DNA of 39,229 nt. Origin: CAYQQR01 sp964420035. GTDB taxonomy: Bacteria > Bacteroidota > Bacteroidia > Bacteroidales > SM23-62. A program made the translations under genes and the position numbers. Shown one piece after another: positions 15,970 to 24,069 of the stretch. The DNA lies in assembly GCA_964420035.1 (NCBI GenBank), contig CAYQQR010000040.1, forward strand, positions 1-39,229, read 5' to 3'. Every line of letters starts with the position of its first letter. Within the stretch, counting starts at the first letter, position 1. The notes under the pieces are model-generated. The model was not told where the DNA came from, did not search any database, and saw nothing but the letters and a program-made list of their open reading frames with translations.

Positions 15970-17112
15970 CTAAAAACATTGATCATGCATTAATTCGAAT
16001 CCCAGCGCAGAAGCGATTTGGGAGATACCGGAAACATCCTGCAGGATCCTCAGGGCATAAGCGTGAAACTCCCTTCTGAGAGGATAGTTCTCCCTGAAGT
16101 ATTCAAACCTTGCAGGATCCCTTACCAATCGCTTGTGATCCTCTAAAACATCATAACTATGACGCACAATCTCATAGAGCATATCCCAGCGATCTCCTTC
16201 AGTTCCCTCCAGGGTGATCAGGTGATCGTCCGGTGCAGGGATCTTTTCCGGGTACCAGTCATTTAACGGCAGTTCGAAAAATTCCGATAAGGCCCGCACG
16301 CTCATGCTGGTCCCGTTTGCTTTTCCATCGGTTGAATAACCCGCTATATGTGCAGTTCCGATGTTGATTTTTTCCAATAATTCCTGCAGGATACCCGGCT
16401 CGTGCTCCCATACGTCCAGTACACAAGATTTTGTGTTCCCATAGCGTATATGTTCTAAAAGGTCCCGGTTATTGAATACCGCCCCGCGGGAGGTATTGAT
16501 AAGCACACAAGCTTCCCTGATTTTCTCCAGGAATTCAGTACCGACCATGTGCCAGGTAGGATATAGACCTGATTTTTCAAGGGGTACATGAAAAGAAATG
16601 ACATCCGCTTCCCTGGCTATTCGGTCCAGGCTGACAAAATGGGGCAACTCCTCCTTTTCCTGCCTGGGTGGATCATTCAGCAAAATATTGATCCCAAGTT
16701 TTTCGGCTATATTGGCAACCCGGGTCCCCACATTACCTACTCCTACTATGCCCAGGGTTATTCGATCCAAATCAACTTGTTCATAATGATTCAGATGCAG
16801 CAAAGCAGACAAAACATATTGTGCCACCGATCCGGCATTGCACCCGGGTGCATTGGCCCAATTGATATCCCGGCTTTTACAGTATTCCTTGTCTATATGT
16901 TCATGACCGATGGTGGCAGTGGCTATGAATTTTATCCTGCTTCCCTGCAACAATTCACGGTCACACCGGGTCCGGGTACGTATAAGCAAAGCATCTGCAT
17001 CCCTGACTTTTTCGGAAGTAATATCTTTTGGGGAAAGGTATTCAACCTCTGCATAGGGATCCAGTACGCCCTTCAAAAACGGTATATTCTTATCTGCAAG
17101 GATCTTGAGCAT
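15970..17112 (-). CDS. pdxB: 4-phosphoerythronate dehydrogenase
   Basis: A 380-residue D-2-hydroxyacid dehydrogenase of the PdxB type, which oxidises 4-phospho-D-erythronate in vitamin B6 synthesis. It starts LKILADKNIPFLKG, typical of PdxB. It has the IRTRTRCD substrate segment, the NAD-binding GIVGVGNVGTRVA, the NTSRGAVFN motif and the catalytic WEHEPG histidine region. It also carries the extra C-terminal dimerisation domain (after about residue 290), ending in a YPLRREFHAY segment. The gene starts 5 nt after the LarA-like gene and ends 20 nt before gnd. PdxB in this position could supply B6 synthesis or remove 4-phosphoerythronate, a known inhibitor of 6-phosphogluconate dehydrogenase; the second idea is inference. 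Confidence 0.9.
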   Translation of the reverse strand: MLKILADKNIPFLKGVLDPYAEVEYLSPKDITSEKVRDADALLIRTRTRCDRELLQGSRIKFIATATIGHEHIDKEYCKSRDINWANAPGCNAGSVAQYVLSALLHLNHYEQVDLDRITLGIVGVGNVGTRVANIAEKLGINILLNDPPRQEKEELPHFVSLDRIAREADVISFHVPLEKSGLYPTWHMVGTEFLEKIREACVLINTSRGAVFNNRDLLEHIRYGNTKSCVLDVWEHEPGILQELLEKINIGTAHIAGYSTDGKANGTSMSVRALSEFFELPLNDWYPEKIPAPDDHLITLEGTEGDRWDMLYEIVRHSYDVLEDHKRLVRDPARFEYFRENYPLRREFHAYALRILQDVSGISQIASALGFELMHDQCF

Positions 17113-17117
17113 TCCTC

Positions 17118-18410
17118 TTATTTAAATCTGTCACGGGTCGACCAAAGACCCAGGGCCGGATTGGATATATAATAAAATTCTTCACCCGAATCTGTTGTGT
17201 TCCATCCATCCTTTAGCTTTTGTGGATCATACACGGCTCTTGCTTGATCGGGTGTGGCATGATCATAGCCCACGGAATGGATTTCATCCCGGCTTAGTCT
17301 TTCTGTGGCATAAACCACCTTAAAACGCTTTTCCGTCGATCCGTGTATCAAATGAGCTGCAGCACTCAGGTTATTCTGCAAATCTTCGTTCTTGTTGGTT
17401 GCATCAAGAATCTCTTCCGTGGTCCTGTATCCGTATTTACGGATCAGTCGGTCAATCTCCCGGTCCTCGCCGAAAGATTCCACACCGGGTGCAATTATGA
17501 TCAGAGAACCTTCGTCGGCAATAGCCATACGGGTCCTGTATATGCTCTTATTTCCAAGCCAGGTTGACCTGAACTCGGATGGATCCAGGTATACGACGAT
17601 CTTGTTCAAAGCTTCATCCATGAAGGTTAAATTGACCTTCAGGGACAACCGGCTGGCCTTGCGGAAGCACGTTCCCCCTGTTCCTGCATAGAGGCCCCTG
17701 AGTTTGAGCTTCCCCTCCTTACCGGCTCCAACCACGGTAAGTATATATAAGATACGAAGGTCGGCAGCAAAATGTCCGGAGGCATAATCCAGGACTTTAC
17801 GGACCGGCGTTTCCGCTCTTCCCATCATTCTTTCCATTCCATAAGCAGCACCCAGAAAATGACTCTTGTTGATCCCTTCCACTCCCCCGGTTCCGACAAA
17901 AATATTTTTATTGTGATTGGCCATCCCGGCTACTTCATGCGGCACCACCTGGCCAACCGATATGATCAGTTCGTAGTCGCCCAGTAAAAGTTTATTGACC
18001 TGGGCGGGCCATGGGTAATCCACCCTGCCTTCCGAAACTTCCTTAACAAAATCACCCGGTACTTCTCCAAGGGTAACCACATCCTTTCTCCAATCGTGCT
18101 TCCTGAATTTTCCCGGATCCAGCTCCGGGTACATCCTTATGATCTCCTTATCGCTCATGGGGTGATGAGTTCCCACAGCGGGTAAAACATCCGTTAATTG
18201 ATCCCCCAGGTAGTCGTTCAACATTGCTGTAACCGGACCGGAATATGAATGGAAACGGGTAATGTCGGGCGGTATGACCAAAACCTTGCCGGAAGGATCT
18301 ATTTGTTCCAGCATGGTATGGATGGCATCCCGGACCTCATTTTTACTTAAGCCATTCTGTTCATTTTCAAGGGTGATGTACTCCATCTTCTCCATTATTC
18401 CGTTTTCCAT
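17118..18410 (-). CDS. LarA-family nickel-pincer racemase/epimerase (candidate gluconate/mannonate 2-epimerase)
   Basis: A 430-residue protein of the lactate racemase (LarA, DUF2088) superfamily, whose members use a covalently bound nickel-pincer nucleotide to epimerise 2-hydroxyacids. It keeps the family features: PPDITRF (Asp49, Thr51, Arg52, the nucleotide-binding DxTR motif), VGTHHPMSDKE (His82, the first catalytic His position), VVPHEVAGM (His158) and the downstream Lys168, the usual cofactor-linking lysine. Known family reactions include lactate, malate and D-gluconate 2-epimerisation. Downstream of fructuronate reductase and beside gnd, mannonate-to-gluconate epimerisation is the best guess. 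The ATG at 18410 overlaps the HAD gene by 16 nt; 18395 is an alternative. larB and larC lie elsewhere in the window. Confidence 0.85.
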   Translation of the reverse strand: MENGIMEKMEYITLENEQNGLSKNEVRDAIHTMLEQIDPSGKVLVIPPDITRFHSYSGPVTAMLNDYLGDQLTDVLPAVGTHHPMSDKEIIRMYPELDPGKFRKHDWRKDVVTLGEVPGDFVKEVSEGRVDYPWPAQVNKLLLGDYELIISVGQVVPHEVAGMANHNKNIFVGTGGVEGINKSHFLGAAYGMERMMGRAETPVRKVLDYASGHFAADLRILYILTVVGAGKEGKLKLRGLYAGTGGTCFRKASRLSLKVNLTFMDEALNKIVVYLDPSEFRSTWLGNKSIYRTRMAIADEGSLIIIAPGVESFGEDREIDRLIRKYGYRTTEEILDATNKNEDLQNNLSAAAHLIHGSTEKRFKVVYATERLSRDEIHSVGYDHATPDQARAVYDPQKLKDGWNTTDSGEEFYYISNPALGLWSTRDRFK

Positions 18411-19282
18411 GGTGGTTTCTCCGGCAAATGTTCCTGAAATTCATGGATGAGTTTTTCTTCATACGCACCCGCGTAGGACCCTTCCCGGAAGCGATCCAGC
18501 GCCTCATTAAACAAAAGTTCCCAGGAATCTTCTTCGTGACCCGGATTCACGGGAAAGAACAATACATCGTTTGATTTTGCAGCTTTCAGATCTCCCGGGG
18601 CATCCCCGATCATAAGTATCTTTTTGGAAGGATATTTCCCCACAGCAGCCAGTTCCAGGTGTTCGGTTTTGGTTCCAAATTCCTGACCGGCGATGATATG
18701 CACCATGGTATCAATCTCATTCTCCTCCCATTCCCGTACCAGGGCTTCAACCGGTGTCTGGCTTACCACGATGCTATCTGCAAATTCCCTCATCTTGTCA
18801 AGAGATTCCCCTACCCTGGGAAAGGGACCGATGCCGTACACCAGTTCTGCAATGTCTGCATTGACCTTTTTAGACCAGGCCAGGCATTTGTCGATCATGG
18901 GATCATTCACTTCTGATGCATATTTTTCCAGGGCCGGGTTGCCCAATTTGCTCTCCTTTTCTGTCCATTCTTTAAGCGGAGACAGGTCCGGCAACTCAGC
19001 GTTCCGGGCATGAACCTCCGGTCTGCGCTCAAGCTGCTCAACGGCTTCCAACAGGGCCAGAAAACGGTTGACCCCGCGGGTCTTGGAGTAGAGGTTGACA
19101 AATTCCCAGGTTTCCCTGGCATATTTGGATATTGTTTGCAGTTCAAAAAACTTGATAAAGTTCGGACAAAAACATTCCTTCTGCTTGATCTCCATGGTAT
19201 CGAAAACACAACCGTCGGAATCGATGCCTATGAAGAATTCTTTTTCAGGCTTTAATGATTTAAGTTTTTCTTGTGGGTTCAT
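18395..19282 (-). CDS. HAD-superfamily hydrolase
   Basis: A 295-residue haloacid dehalogenase-like protein, probably a phosphatase. Motif I is GIDSDGCVFDT, with nucleophile Asp21 and acid/base Asp23; a SQTP segment is a possible motif II; motif IV is MIGDAPGDLKAA. A long helical cap (about residues 40-160) sits between motifs I and II, so it is a C1-cap type. It is larger than phosphoglycolate phosphatases (about 220 residues). It overlaps the LarA-like gene by 16 nt and lies 50 nt after the PFK-like gene. The substrate is unknown. A sugar-acid or sugar phosphate is plausible by context, including repair of by-products such as 4-phosphoerythronate. Confidence 0.8.
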   Translation of the reverse strand: MNPQEKLKSLKPEKEFFIGIDSDGCVFDTMEIKQKECFCPNFIKFFELQTISKYARETWEFVNLYSKTRGVNRFLALLEAVEQLERRPEVHARNAELPDLSPLKEWTEKESKLGNPALEKYASEVNDPMIDKCLAWSKKVNADIAELVYGIGPFPRVGESLDKMREFADSIVVSQTPVEALVREWEENEIDTMVHIIAGQEFGTKTEHLELAAVGKYPSKKILMIGDAPGDLKAAKSNDVLFFPVNPGHEEDSWELLFNEALDRFREGSYAGAYEEKLIHEFQEHLPEKPPWKTE

Positions 19283-19332
19283 ATGAATTGCGGATTACGA
19301 ATTACGGATTAGCACTACTTACTATTTACTAC

Positions 19333-20616
19333 TTACTCATATGCCTCCGGCACATAGGTCTTCAATTTTTTCTCAGCGAACACGGGTTTGAACCGGGTAA
19401 ATCGCTGAATGCCGTCGATCAGAGGTACCGAAACCCAGTCTTCGCCGATCAGGGGCCGGGCATAGCGAAGGAATTCGTCCGTCACATCCATGTGGTTCTC
19501 ACTGATCCATTCCCCGGGGAATTGACGTTCCGACAGGGCCACTTTTTCGAGAGGCACCTTATCATAACGTACCGAATAGATCTCCCCGGGATCCCGTAAG
19601 ATGGTCGACATCCAGCCATTTCCTTCGTTCATGGCAATATCAACAGCTTTCTCCCCAACGCGGTAGGCTTCATCCAGGTCGACATGCGAAGCATAGATCA
19701 TGGTATCACGCTGGTCGGTCCCCGGGATCTGACCCCGGGCCGCACCCTTAACTTTCAAACCAACCTGGTTGAGATAGTTCACTACAATCTGCTGCACGCT
19801 CATCTGGCTGGAGCCGAAAGAGGTATGTCCGAAAGCATCTTTGACCTCGCCAATTTTTCCGACATCGAAACCCTCGCTTACCACAACAAGGCAGCGTTTG
19901 TCCCTGGCCAGCTGATCATTCACGCGGTCGGCCAGTTCTTCCAGGCTTACTCCCGATTCCGTCATATAGATCTGAAGGGGCATTTCCCTTCGGGGATCAG
20001 CTAATCTGGCGGCTGCAGGAATAAATCCGATTTTTCTTCCCATGGCCTGCAACACAAGAACCGGATCAGCCGGCGAGGAACCCATATTTTCCTGGTTTGC
20101 GTTCTGAACGATGTGCGACCAGTAGCGGGCAACGCTTCCATAGCCCGGGGTATGATCGATCAATTTAAATTCCGAATCCCCCACATCGTTATCGATGGTT
20201 TTAGGAACCCCGGTAGCAACGAGCTCCAGTCCGTGCTCCTGAGCCAGCTCACTCACCTTAAAAGCCGTATGCTGGGAATCATTTCCCCCGATGTAGAAAA
20301 AATAGCCGACATTATGAGCCCTGAATACCTCGATAACCCGCTCAAAATCCTTTTCCTGGTGATCCTTGAGTTTATAGCGACAGGTACCGACACTGCCTGC
20401 GGCTGGAGTGGTGCGCAGCAGGGCCACTTCATCATCGGCCTGCACCGAGAGGTCCAGCAGTTCTTCCTTCAAGACCCCCTCAATCCCGTGCCATCCCCCG
20501 TAGATCTTGTCGAACTTACCGGGATGTGATCCGCAGGCCTCTATGATACCTCTAAGGCTGTTGTTAATTACCGGGGAAGGTCCCCCCGATTGTGCCACAA
20601 TAACATTCTTAACCAT
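19333..20616 (-). CDS. PFK-family phosphotransferase, PPi-type signature, altered substrate site
   Basis: A 427-residue member of the phosphofructokinase (PfkA) superfamily. The nucleotide-site motif reads GGNDS (110-114), with Asp where ATP-dependent enzymes have Gly; PKTIDND (138-144) carries the Lys of PPi-dependent enzymes. MGRKIGFIPAAARLA (192-206) and VSEGF (246-250) are conserved. The region that in true PFKs reads GHIQRGG, contacting the 6-phosphate of fructose 6-phosphate, appears here as ARGQIPGTDQR (293-303). This suggests a different acceptor. In an operon with a mannonate-forming reductase, a LarA-like epimerase and gnd, phosphorylation of gluconate to 6-phosphogluconate is an attractive but untested idea. 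A PPi-dependent phosphofructokinase is the conservative alternative. Confidence 0.85.
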   Translation of the reverse strand: MVKNVIVAQSGGPSPVINNSLRGIIEACGSHPGKFDKIYGGWHGIEGVLKEELLDLSVQADDEVALLRTTPAAGSVGTCRYKLKDHQEKDFERVIEVFRAHNVGYFFYIGGNDSQHTAFKVSELAQEHGLELVATGVPKTIDNDVGDSEFKLIDHTPGYGSVARYWSHIVQNANQENMGSSPADPVLVLQAMGRKIGFIPAAARLADPRREMPLQIYMTESGVSLEELADRVNDQLARDKRCLVVVSEGFDVGKIGEVKDAFGHTSFGSSQMSVQQIVVNYLNQVGLKVKGAARGQIPGTDQRDTMIYASHVDLDEAYRVGEKAVDIAMNEGNGWMSTILRDPGEIYSVRYDKVPLEKVALSERQFPGEWISENHMDVTDEFLRYARPLIGEDWVSVPLIDGIQRFTRFKPVFAEKKLKTYVPEAYE

Positions 20617-20650
20617 TTCATTTATTTTTACTTCTTACTACTTACTAATA

Positions 20651-21511
20651 CTACACCCCCGAGTACGCGTTAAACCCCCCATCCACCGGAATGACCACAC
20701 CCGTGACAAAGACCGACATATCCGATAACAGGTACAGCAGGGTTCCACCCAGCTCTTCCACCGCACCAAATCGGCCCATGGGGGTATTCATGATGATCTT
20801 ATTACCCCGCGGGGTCAATTCGTTGCTTTCTTCATCCATCAGCAAAAACCTGTTCTGCCGGGTGAGAAAAAAGCCGGGTGCGATCCCGTTGACCCTTATG
20901 CCGCGGGGTGCCAGATGTACAGAAAGCCATTCCGTGAAATTGTTGACCGCTGCCTTGGCTGCTGAATAAGCCGGTATCCTGGTAAGCGGACGAAAAGCAT
21001 TCATGGATGAAATGTTTATAATCACCCCTGATTTCTTCTCGGCCAGGTCCTTGGCCAGTACCATGGTAGGCAGAATGGTCCCCTTGAAATTCAGGTCAAA
21101 TACAAAGTCAAAACCTTCCATATCCAAACCAAAGAACGTCCTAGCAAGGTCCTGTTCATCTTGATCCATAAACTCCTTATCCGAAGTCGCTTTCGGTGAG
21201 TTTCCCCCGGCGGCATTGATCAGGAAATCTATTGGTCCAATCTCTTTATGCACCTGTTCAAGAGCTTTTTCCAGAGAATCCCTGTCCAGTACATTGGCCT
21301 CAACGCCCATCACCCGTGCTTCTCCAATACCGGAGATGCTTTTGGCCTGTGCACGGGCTGCATCGCCGTCAATATCCAGGATGGCCGTATGAACCCCGGC
21401 ACCAACCAGGGTTCTGGCAAAGATTGTTCCAATCACCCCGGCACCTCCGGTCAGAATACATTTCTTGTCTTTTAGATCTTCGGTTATTCCTGATTTAGCA
21501 GCCATGATCAT
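20651..21511 (-). CDS. uxuB: SDR-type D-mannonate oxidoreductase (fructuronate reductase)
   Basis: Reduces D-fructuronate to D-mannonate. The 286-residue protein is a classical SDR with a TGGAGVIG cofactor loop (21-28), NAAGGNSP (99-106), catalytic SSM serine region (168-170) and YSAAK (Tyr182, Lys186). It ends VIPVDGGFNAYSGV. The sequences FGLDMEGFDFVFDLNF and INISSMNAFRPLT match the SDR-type UxuB family known from Bacillus, which is unrelated to the long-chain UxuB of Escherichia coli. The ATG at 21511 overlaps the lacI stop by one base (TAATG), so the two are translationally coupled. The gap to the PFK-like gene is 34 nt. Confidence 0.87.
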   Translation of the reverse strand: MIMAAKSGITEDLKDKKCILTGGAGVIGTIFARTLVGAGVHTAILDIDGDAARAQAKSISGIGEARVMGVEANVLDRDSLEKALEQVHKEIGPIDFLINAAGGNSPKATSDKEFMDQDEQDLARTFFGLDMEGFDFVFDLNFKGTILPTMVLAKDLAEKKSGVIINISSMNAFRPLTRIPAYSAAKAAVNNFTEWLSVHLAPRGIRVNGIAPGFFLTRQNRFLLMDEESNELTPRGNKIIMNTPMGRFGAVEELGGTLLYLLSDMSVFVTGVVIPVDGGFNAYSGV

Positions 21512-22554
21512 TATTCTTTATAGTACATGATGTTTTCACGTGTGATGATATCGATGGGGAGGGAATACACCAAATCAATTTCCTGCTTGAGTACCAGATG
21601 TGAAAACAATACCTGGAGTGCTTTGTAACCCTGAATTACGGGTTTTTGACTTATCAGGAAGTCGATAGTTCCCTGTTCAAGATATGCCTTGTTTTCTTTA
21701 ATAAGGTCGTAGCCTATCAAGCTGACTTTATCATTTGAACAAACATCCAGATTTTTCGCGACCCGGTGAACGCGGGAATTGGTGACAAAAATTCCCTGAT
21801 AGGGGGCTGATTTCTTCTGTATCTTGATAAGAGAATCCCGTACCTGTGCTTCTTCAATTCCGGATGTGCTGACCCGGTCTATCCGGTATCCATCCATCCC
21901 AATAAAAAAATCGGTAAATCCCTGCTGACGTTTTCTGAAATGCGGGGTTACTTCATTGTCCCGGACAACATTGACCACCAGGATTGAGCTGCCCGGTTTT
22001 ACCAGTATCTGCATCAAACGCCCCGCTAAACATCCACTCTGATAAGAATCCTGACCAATGAAGGATCGTACAGCAGGATGATCCATCCGGCTGTTGATGG
22101 TGATGACAGGTATCTGTTTTTCCAGGCAAAGGTTCAGGAACTTTCCAGCTTCCCCGGGATACATAGGTGCCAGTACTACTGCATCGGGGAAATTCCGTTC
22201 AACCTGAGCCAGCGCGGAACGGAAAGATCTCCTGCTGAAAAAAACGAAGGGGTATTCCCGCAACGACCAGCCAAAAGGGTTGATCTCGCTGAGTGCCTTA
22301 CGGGCACCGGCACGGGGAGCATCCCAAAAAGACCCGGTTTGATCGACTCTTGGAAGTATCATAGCCACCTCAACGGTTTTTCTGGATGCTAAAGCACTGG
22401 CAAGGATATCCGGTTCATAATGCAATTCCTCAATGATCCGGATGACTTTTTCCCTGGTAGCTGCAGAAACTTCTCCCCGGTTATGGATCACCCGGTCAAC
22501 CGTTCCCACGGATACGTCAGCTATGGACGCTATATCTTTTATTCTGGGTTTCAT
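21511..22554 (-). CDS. LacI-family transcriptional regulator of the uronate locus
   Basis: A 347-residue LacI/GalR-type regulator. The N-terminal helix-turn-helix and hinge are complete (IKDIASIADVSVGTVDRVIH, then LASALASRK near residues 55-64), followed by a periplasmic-binding-protein-like sensor domain (about 65-340). The effector is probably a hexuronate pathway intermediate. It is transcribed divergently from uxaE and heads the minus-strand run that includes uxuB and gnd. The 68-nt intergenic space holds a perfect 14-nt palindrome (22594-22607), a likely operator. By analogy with other LacI proteins it would repress both directions until inducer binds. The regulatory assignment is inferred from position. 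Confidence 0.9.
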   Translation of the reverse strand: MKPRIKDIASIADVSVGTVDRVIHNRGEVSAATREKVIRIIEELHYEPDILASALASRKTVEVAMILPRVDQTGSFWDAPRAGARKALSEINPFGWSLREYPFVFFSRRSFRSALAQVERNFPDAVVLAPMYPGEAGKFLNLCLEKQIPVITINSRMDHPAVRSFIGQDSYQSGCLAGRLMQILVKPGSSILVVNVVRDNEVTPHFRKRQQGFTDFFIGMDGYRIDRVSTSGIEEAQVRDSLIKIQKKSAPYQGIFVTNSRVHRVAKNLDVCSNDKVSLIGYDLIKENKAYLEQGTIDFLISQKPVIQGYKALQVLFSHLVLKQEIDLVYSLPIDIITRENIMYYKE

Positions 22555-22587
22555 CTGTTTCGGCTTGCAAGGTAATAAAAATTGACG

Positions 22588-22595
22588 TATCTTCG
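22588..22595 (+). promoter_or_regulatory. Candidate -7 element of uxaE promoter
   Basis: TATCTTCG matches TAnnTTTG at 5 of the 6 fixed positions and lies 27 nt before the uxaE ATG. Its last two bases fall within the palindromic operator at 22594-22607, so a bound LacI protein would sit on the expected transcription start. No good -33 element is visible. Confidence 0.4.
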
Positions 22596-22607
22596 TGTGC
22601 GCACACG
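22594..22607. promoter_or_regulatory. Perfect palindrome, likely LacI-family operator
   Basis: CGTGTGCGCACACG is a perfect 14-nt inverted repeat with a central CG, the typical layout of LacI/GalR operators. It lies in the 68-nt divergent region between lacI and uxaE and overlaps the probable uxaE transcription start. I did not notice a second copy elsewhere in the window, for example ahead of uxaC. Confidence 0.65.
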
Positions 22608-22622
22608 GAATTTTTTCTTTCT

Positions 22623-23876
22623 ATGAAACTGGAAAAATATTCAATGGGTATCGGCGACCGATTCGGCCTGCAGGGAAAAGCTCAACTTCGTGCCATAATG
22701 AAAGCACGGGAGAAAGGTATACCCGTAGTACCGGTATGGAACAAATCGAACCGGGAGCATAACATCATCGGGTCCTCCCCTGAAGGCACCCGAGAGGAAG
22801 CCGATGACGCCGTCCGGAAGTTAAAATATGAAGGATCCTACTACGTGGATGCGGATCATATTATGCTTACCACGGTAGACCCCTACATTGATCACTCCGA
22901 TTTTTTTACCATCGATGTTGCGGAATATATCGGCGAAGGCGCTGCAGAAAAAAACATCCGGGGATTTATAGAAAACAACAAAAAATACCTGTCTGATTTC
23001 AGGATCCCCGGGATTGAAGCCCCGTTCCAGGTAGATGTCAACCTGCTGGAACATATCGCAGGCCAGTTCCTTTCAGCCATCAGGGAAGCAGGAATCATCT
23101 ACCGGCAGATCAGCAGCAAGAAAGGCCCGGATCAATTCATTACCGAGATCTCCATGGACGAAGTTGAAGAACCCCAAACTCCCGTGGAACTATTTTTCAT
23201 TTTAAGTGCCATTGCCCAAAACCGGGTGCCCATTCAGACCATTGCACTGAAATTTTCGGGAAGATTTAACAAAGGTGTGGATTATGAAGGGGATATTGAA
23301 TTGTTTTCCCGTGAATTTGAAGAGGACCTGCTGGTGATTGATTATGCCGTAAAAGAATTCAATTTACCCGAAAACCTGAAATTGAGTGTTCACTCAGGCA
23401 GCGATAAATTCAGCATCTATCCCGTTATGAAGGAAAAAATAAGGAAACATGACAAAGGGATACATGTCAAGACCGCGGGGACCACCTGGCTGGAAGAGCT
23501 TACCGGCCTGGCCCTGGCCGGAGGACAAGCACTTGAAACGGCAAAGAAAATTTACCTGCTGGCCCTGGAAAGAAGGAAAGAACTTTGCGCTCCTTATAGC
23601 AACGTGATCGGCATTGATGTTGAAATGCTGCCGACGGTGAAGGAAATTGAATCCTGGACCGGGGAACAATTTGCCAGCACCCTGCGGCATGATCCCGGGC
23701 ATCCCGATTATAATCCGAACTTCAGGCAATTGCTGCATGTGGGCTATAAGGTAGCTGCTGAAATGGGCTCAGAATTCACGGATATGCTCAGAAAACACAG
23801 TGAGATAATCGGTGAACAGGTGACGGAAAATCTTTTCGGCAGACATTTATGCCGGTTATTTGATATCAGGGATTAA
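22623..23876 (+). CDS. uxaE: Tagaturonate epimerase family protein
   Basis: A 417-residue protein of the tagaturonate-fructuronate epimerase (UxaE) family, which joins the galacturonate branch to the glucuronate branch. It has the family start YSMGIGDRFGLQGKAQLRA, then VPVWNKSNREHNIIG, YVDADHI and FFTIDVAEYIG, with acidic and His residues likely to bind a metal. KTAGTTWLEE and LRHDPGHPDYNPNFRQL follow in the C-terminal half. It is divergent from lacI and shares the palindromic operator region. It is followed 193 nt later by uxaC. Assignment rests on recognition of the family's conserved blocks; the exact keto-uronate substrate is inferred from context. Confidence 0.85.
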   Translation: MKLEKYSMGIGDRFGLQGKAQLRAIMKAREKGIPVVPVWNKSNREHNIIGSSPEGTREEADDAVRKLKYEGSYYVDADHIMLTTVDPYIDHSDFFTIDVAEYIGEGAAEKNIRGFIENNKKYLSDFRIPGIEAPFQVDVNLLEHIAGQFLSAIREAGIIYRQISSKKGPDQFITEISMDEVEEPQTPVELFFILSAIAQNRVPIQTIALKFSGRFNKGVDYEGDIELFSREFEEDLLVIDYAVKEFNLPENLKLSVHSGSDKFSIYPVMKEKIRKHDKGIHVKTAGTTWLEELTGLALAGGQALETAKKIYLLALERRKELCAPYSNVIGIDVEMLPTVKEIESWTGEQFASTLRHDPGHPDYNPNFRQLLHVGYKVAAEMGSEFTDMLRKHSEIIGEQVTENLFGRHLCRLFDIRD

Positions 23877-23989
23877 AGAGACTCAGAATTCAAAATTAGG
23901 ATTTGGGCATCGGGCAAGGGTGTGTTTATTTTTGTCGATATTACATGTTTTTAATCTATCAAATAATTTTTCAAAACCAATAAGTAATT

Positions 23990-24015
23990 CCCCCTCTTTG
24001 CTTGCAGAGAGGGGG
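23990..24015. repeat. REP-like hairpin between uxaE and uxaC
   Basis: CCCCCTCT (23990-23997) pairs with AGAGGGGG (24008-24015) around a 10-nt loop, and the sequence continues TTAGGGGTGAG. This resembles short dispersed palindromes often found between Bacteroidota genes. It lies in a 193-nt spacer with no coding evidence of its own. It lacks a T-tract immediately after the stem, so it is a poor intrinsic terminator. Confidence 0.5.
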
Positions 24016-24069
24016 TTAGGGGTGAGCATGCATTCCCCCAGGCATTTGCTTTTTTTATCTATAATTACA

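Noticed and set aside
22555..22622. Riboswitch or attenuator in the lacI-uxaE spacer
   Set aside because: Only 68 nt separate the divergent genes; the palindrome is better explained as an operator.
23860..24069. N-terminal extension of uxaC by 70 codons
   Set aside because: It runs through the CCCCCTCT hairpin repeat; the conserved protein and normal length start at the ATG at 24070.
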